DNA of 44,672 nt, taken from Gammaproteobacteria bacterium (GTDB lineage: Bacteria > Pseudomonadota > Gammaproteobacteria > Natronospirales > REEB76). The notes below the pieces were generated by a model. That model was not told where the DNA came from, ran no database searches, and worked only from the letters and a program-made list of their open reading frames with translations. This document shows, in pieces, positions 44,465-44,672 of this stretch. Position numbers and translations under genes: made by a program. The stretch lies in NCBI GenBank assembly GCA_028870845.1, contig JAGWOR010000020.1, positions 1 through 44,672 of the forward strand. The letters are read 5' to 3'. Position 1 is the first letter of the stretch, and the number at the start of each line of letters is the position of its first letter.

Positions 44465-44672
44465 TCATTGCTGGTTTGCGGGCTTGGTGGTCAGAATGTT
44501 GATCTGGGTGAATCCCAGCGACCCCGCCACGTCCATTACCGTTACCACCGCTTGCTGGGTGGAACGCGCATCAGCGCGCAGGATGATGGGCAAGTCACGT
44601 CGGTCTCCGGCAATCGAGAGTATGGCGCTGCGTACAGCAGCCGGGCTGGTGCCGGAAACCGCTTTCTGGTTG
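44465..44672 (-). CDS. ExbD/TolR family biopolymer transport protein (partial, 5' end cut off)
   Basis: The last 68 or so residues of an ExbD/TolR protein run in from the right edge and end ILTTKPANQQ. The conserved periplasmic segment (LPIILRADARSTQQAVVTV, then GFTQINILT) is visible. Such proteins use the proton motive force with ExbB/TolQ to power outer-membrane transport or stabilise the envelope. In many gammaproteobacteria exbB-exbD precede msbA or lpxK, so exbB should lie just beyond the window. Confidence 0.9.
   Translation of the reverse strand, partial: NQKAVSGTSPAAVRSAILSIAGDRRDLPIILRADARSTQQAVVTVMDVAGSLGFTQINILTTKPANQQ

Overview
The window is bacterial chromosome from a gammaproteobacterium. 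The gene order is the main evidence. The runs serS-rarA-lolA-ftsK-(ald)-trxB-x-aat-bpt-infA-clpA-clpS, fabH-plsX-rpmF-yceD-maf-rluC-rne and ptp-kdsB-trm112-lpxK-msbA-exbD match blocks I recall from Pseudomonas and the enterics. A Bpt-type leucyltransferase, ClpS/ClpA, RNase E with a long basic tail and Lipid A genes fit the same assignment. An Ax21-like outer-membrane protein and a split type II secretion locus hint at a lineage near the Xanthomonadales, but I cannot fix the genus. There is no rRNA, CRISPR array, transposase or phage gene in the window.

Layout. 1-3655 (minus): a kdp potassium-pump operon in the order small 31-aa membrane peptide, kdpF, kdpA, kdpB (kdpB cut by the left edge), with nested stop/start overlaps. 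4139-4483: a small cupin. 4651-12720: tRNA-Ser(UGA) behind serS, then rarA, lolA, ftsK and ald on minus and trxB on plus. 12780-18822: an N-degron and translation block made of a FemAB-like protein, aat (frameshifted), bpt, infA, a conserved hypothetical, clpA and clpS. 19126-32410 (plus): an accessory-looking stretch with gspC, gspD, gspE, gspF, an Ax21-like outer-membrane barrel and two very large tandem paralogous secreted beta-propeller proteins. 32489-37089: fabH, plsX, rpmF and yceD (minus), maf (plus) and rluC (minus). 37122-40065: rne with its own promoter and a leader of about 335 nt. 40131-44672 (minus): a low-molecular-weight phosphatase, kdsB, a Trm112-like zinc peptide, lpxK, msbA and exbD (cut by the right edge).

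How the genes work together. Bpt adds Leu to proteins starting with Asp or Glu, and ClpS hands such substrates to ClpA(P). Aat would do the same for Lys/Arg starts, but its reading frame is broken here by what looks like a 4-nt deletion, unless this is a sequence error. Its coupled upstream neighbour belongs to the FemAB-like family of unknown donor, so the locus may hold three related transferases. The gsp genes supply the clamp, secretin, ATPase and inner-membrane platform of a type II secretion system, while the pseudopilin and assembly genes must lie elsewhere. The exported beta-propeller pair beside it are candidate substrates. KdsB, LpxK and MsbA form the lipopolysaccharide group; PlsX and FabH start phospholipid and fatty-acid synthesis.

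The most interesting points are the broken aat beside its FemAB-like partner, the tandem propeller pair joined to the secretion genes, the tiny membrane peptide ahead of kdpF, and a near-consensus promoter that would make a leaderless yceD message.
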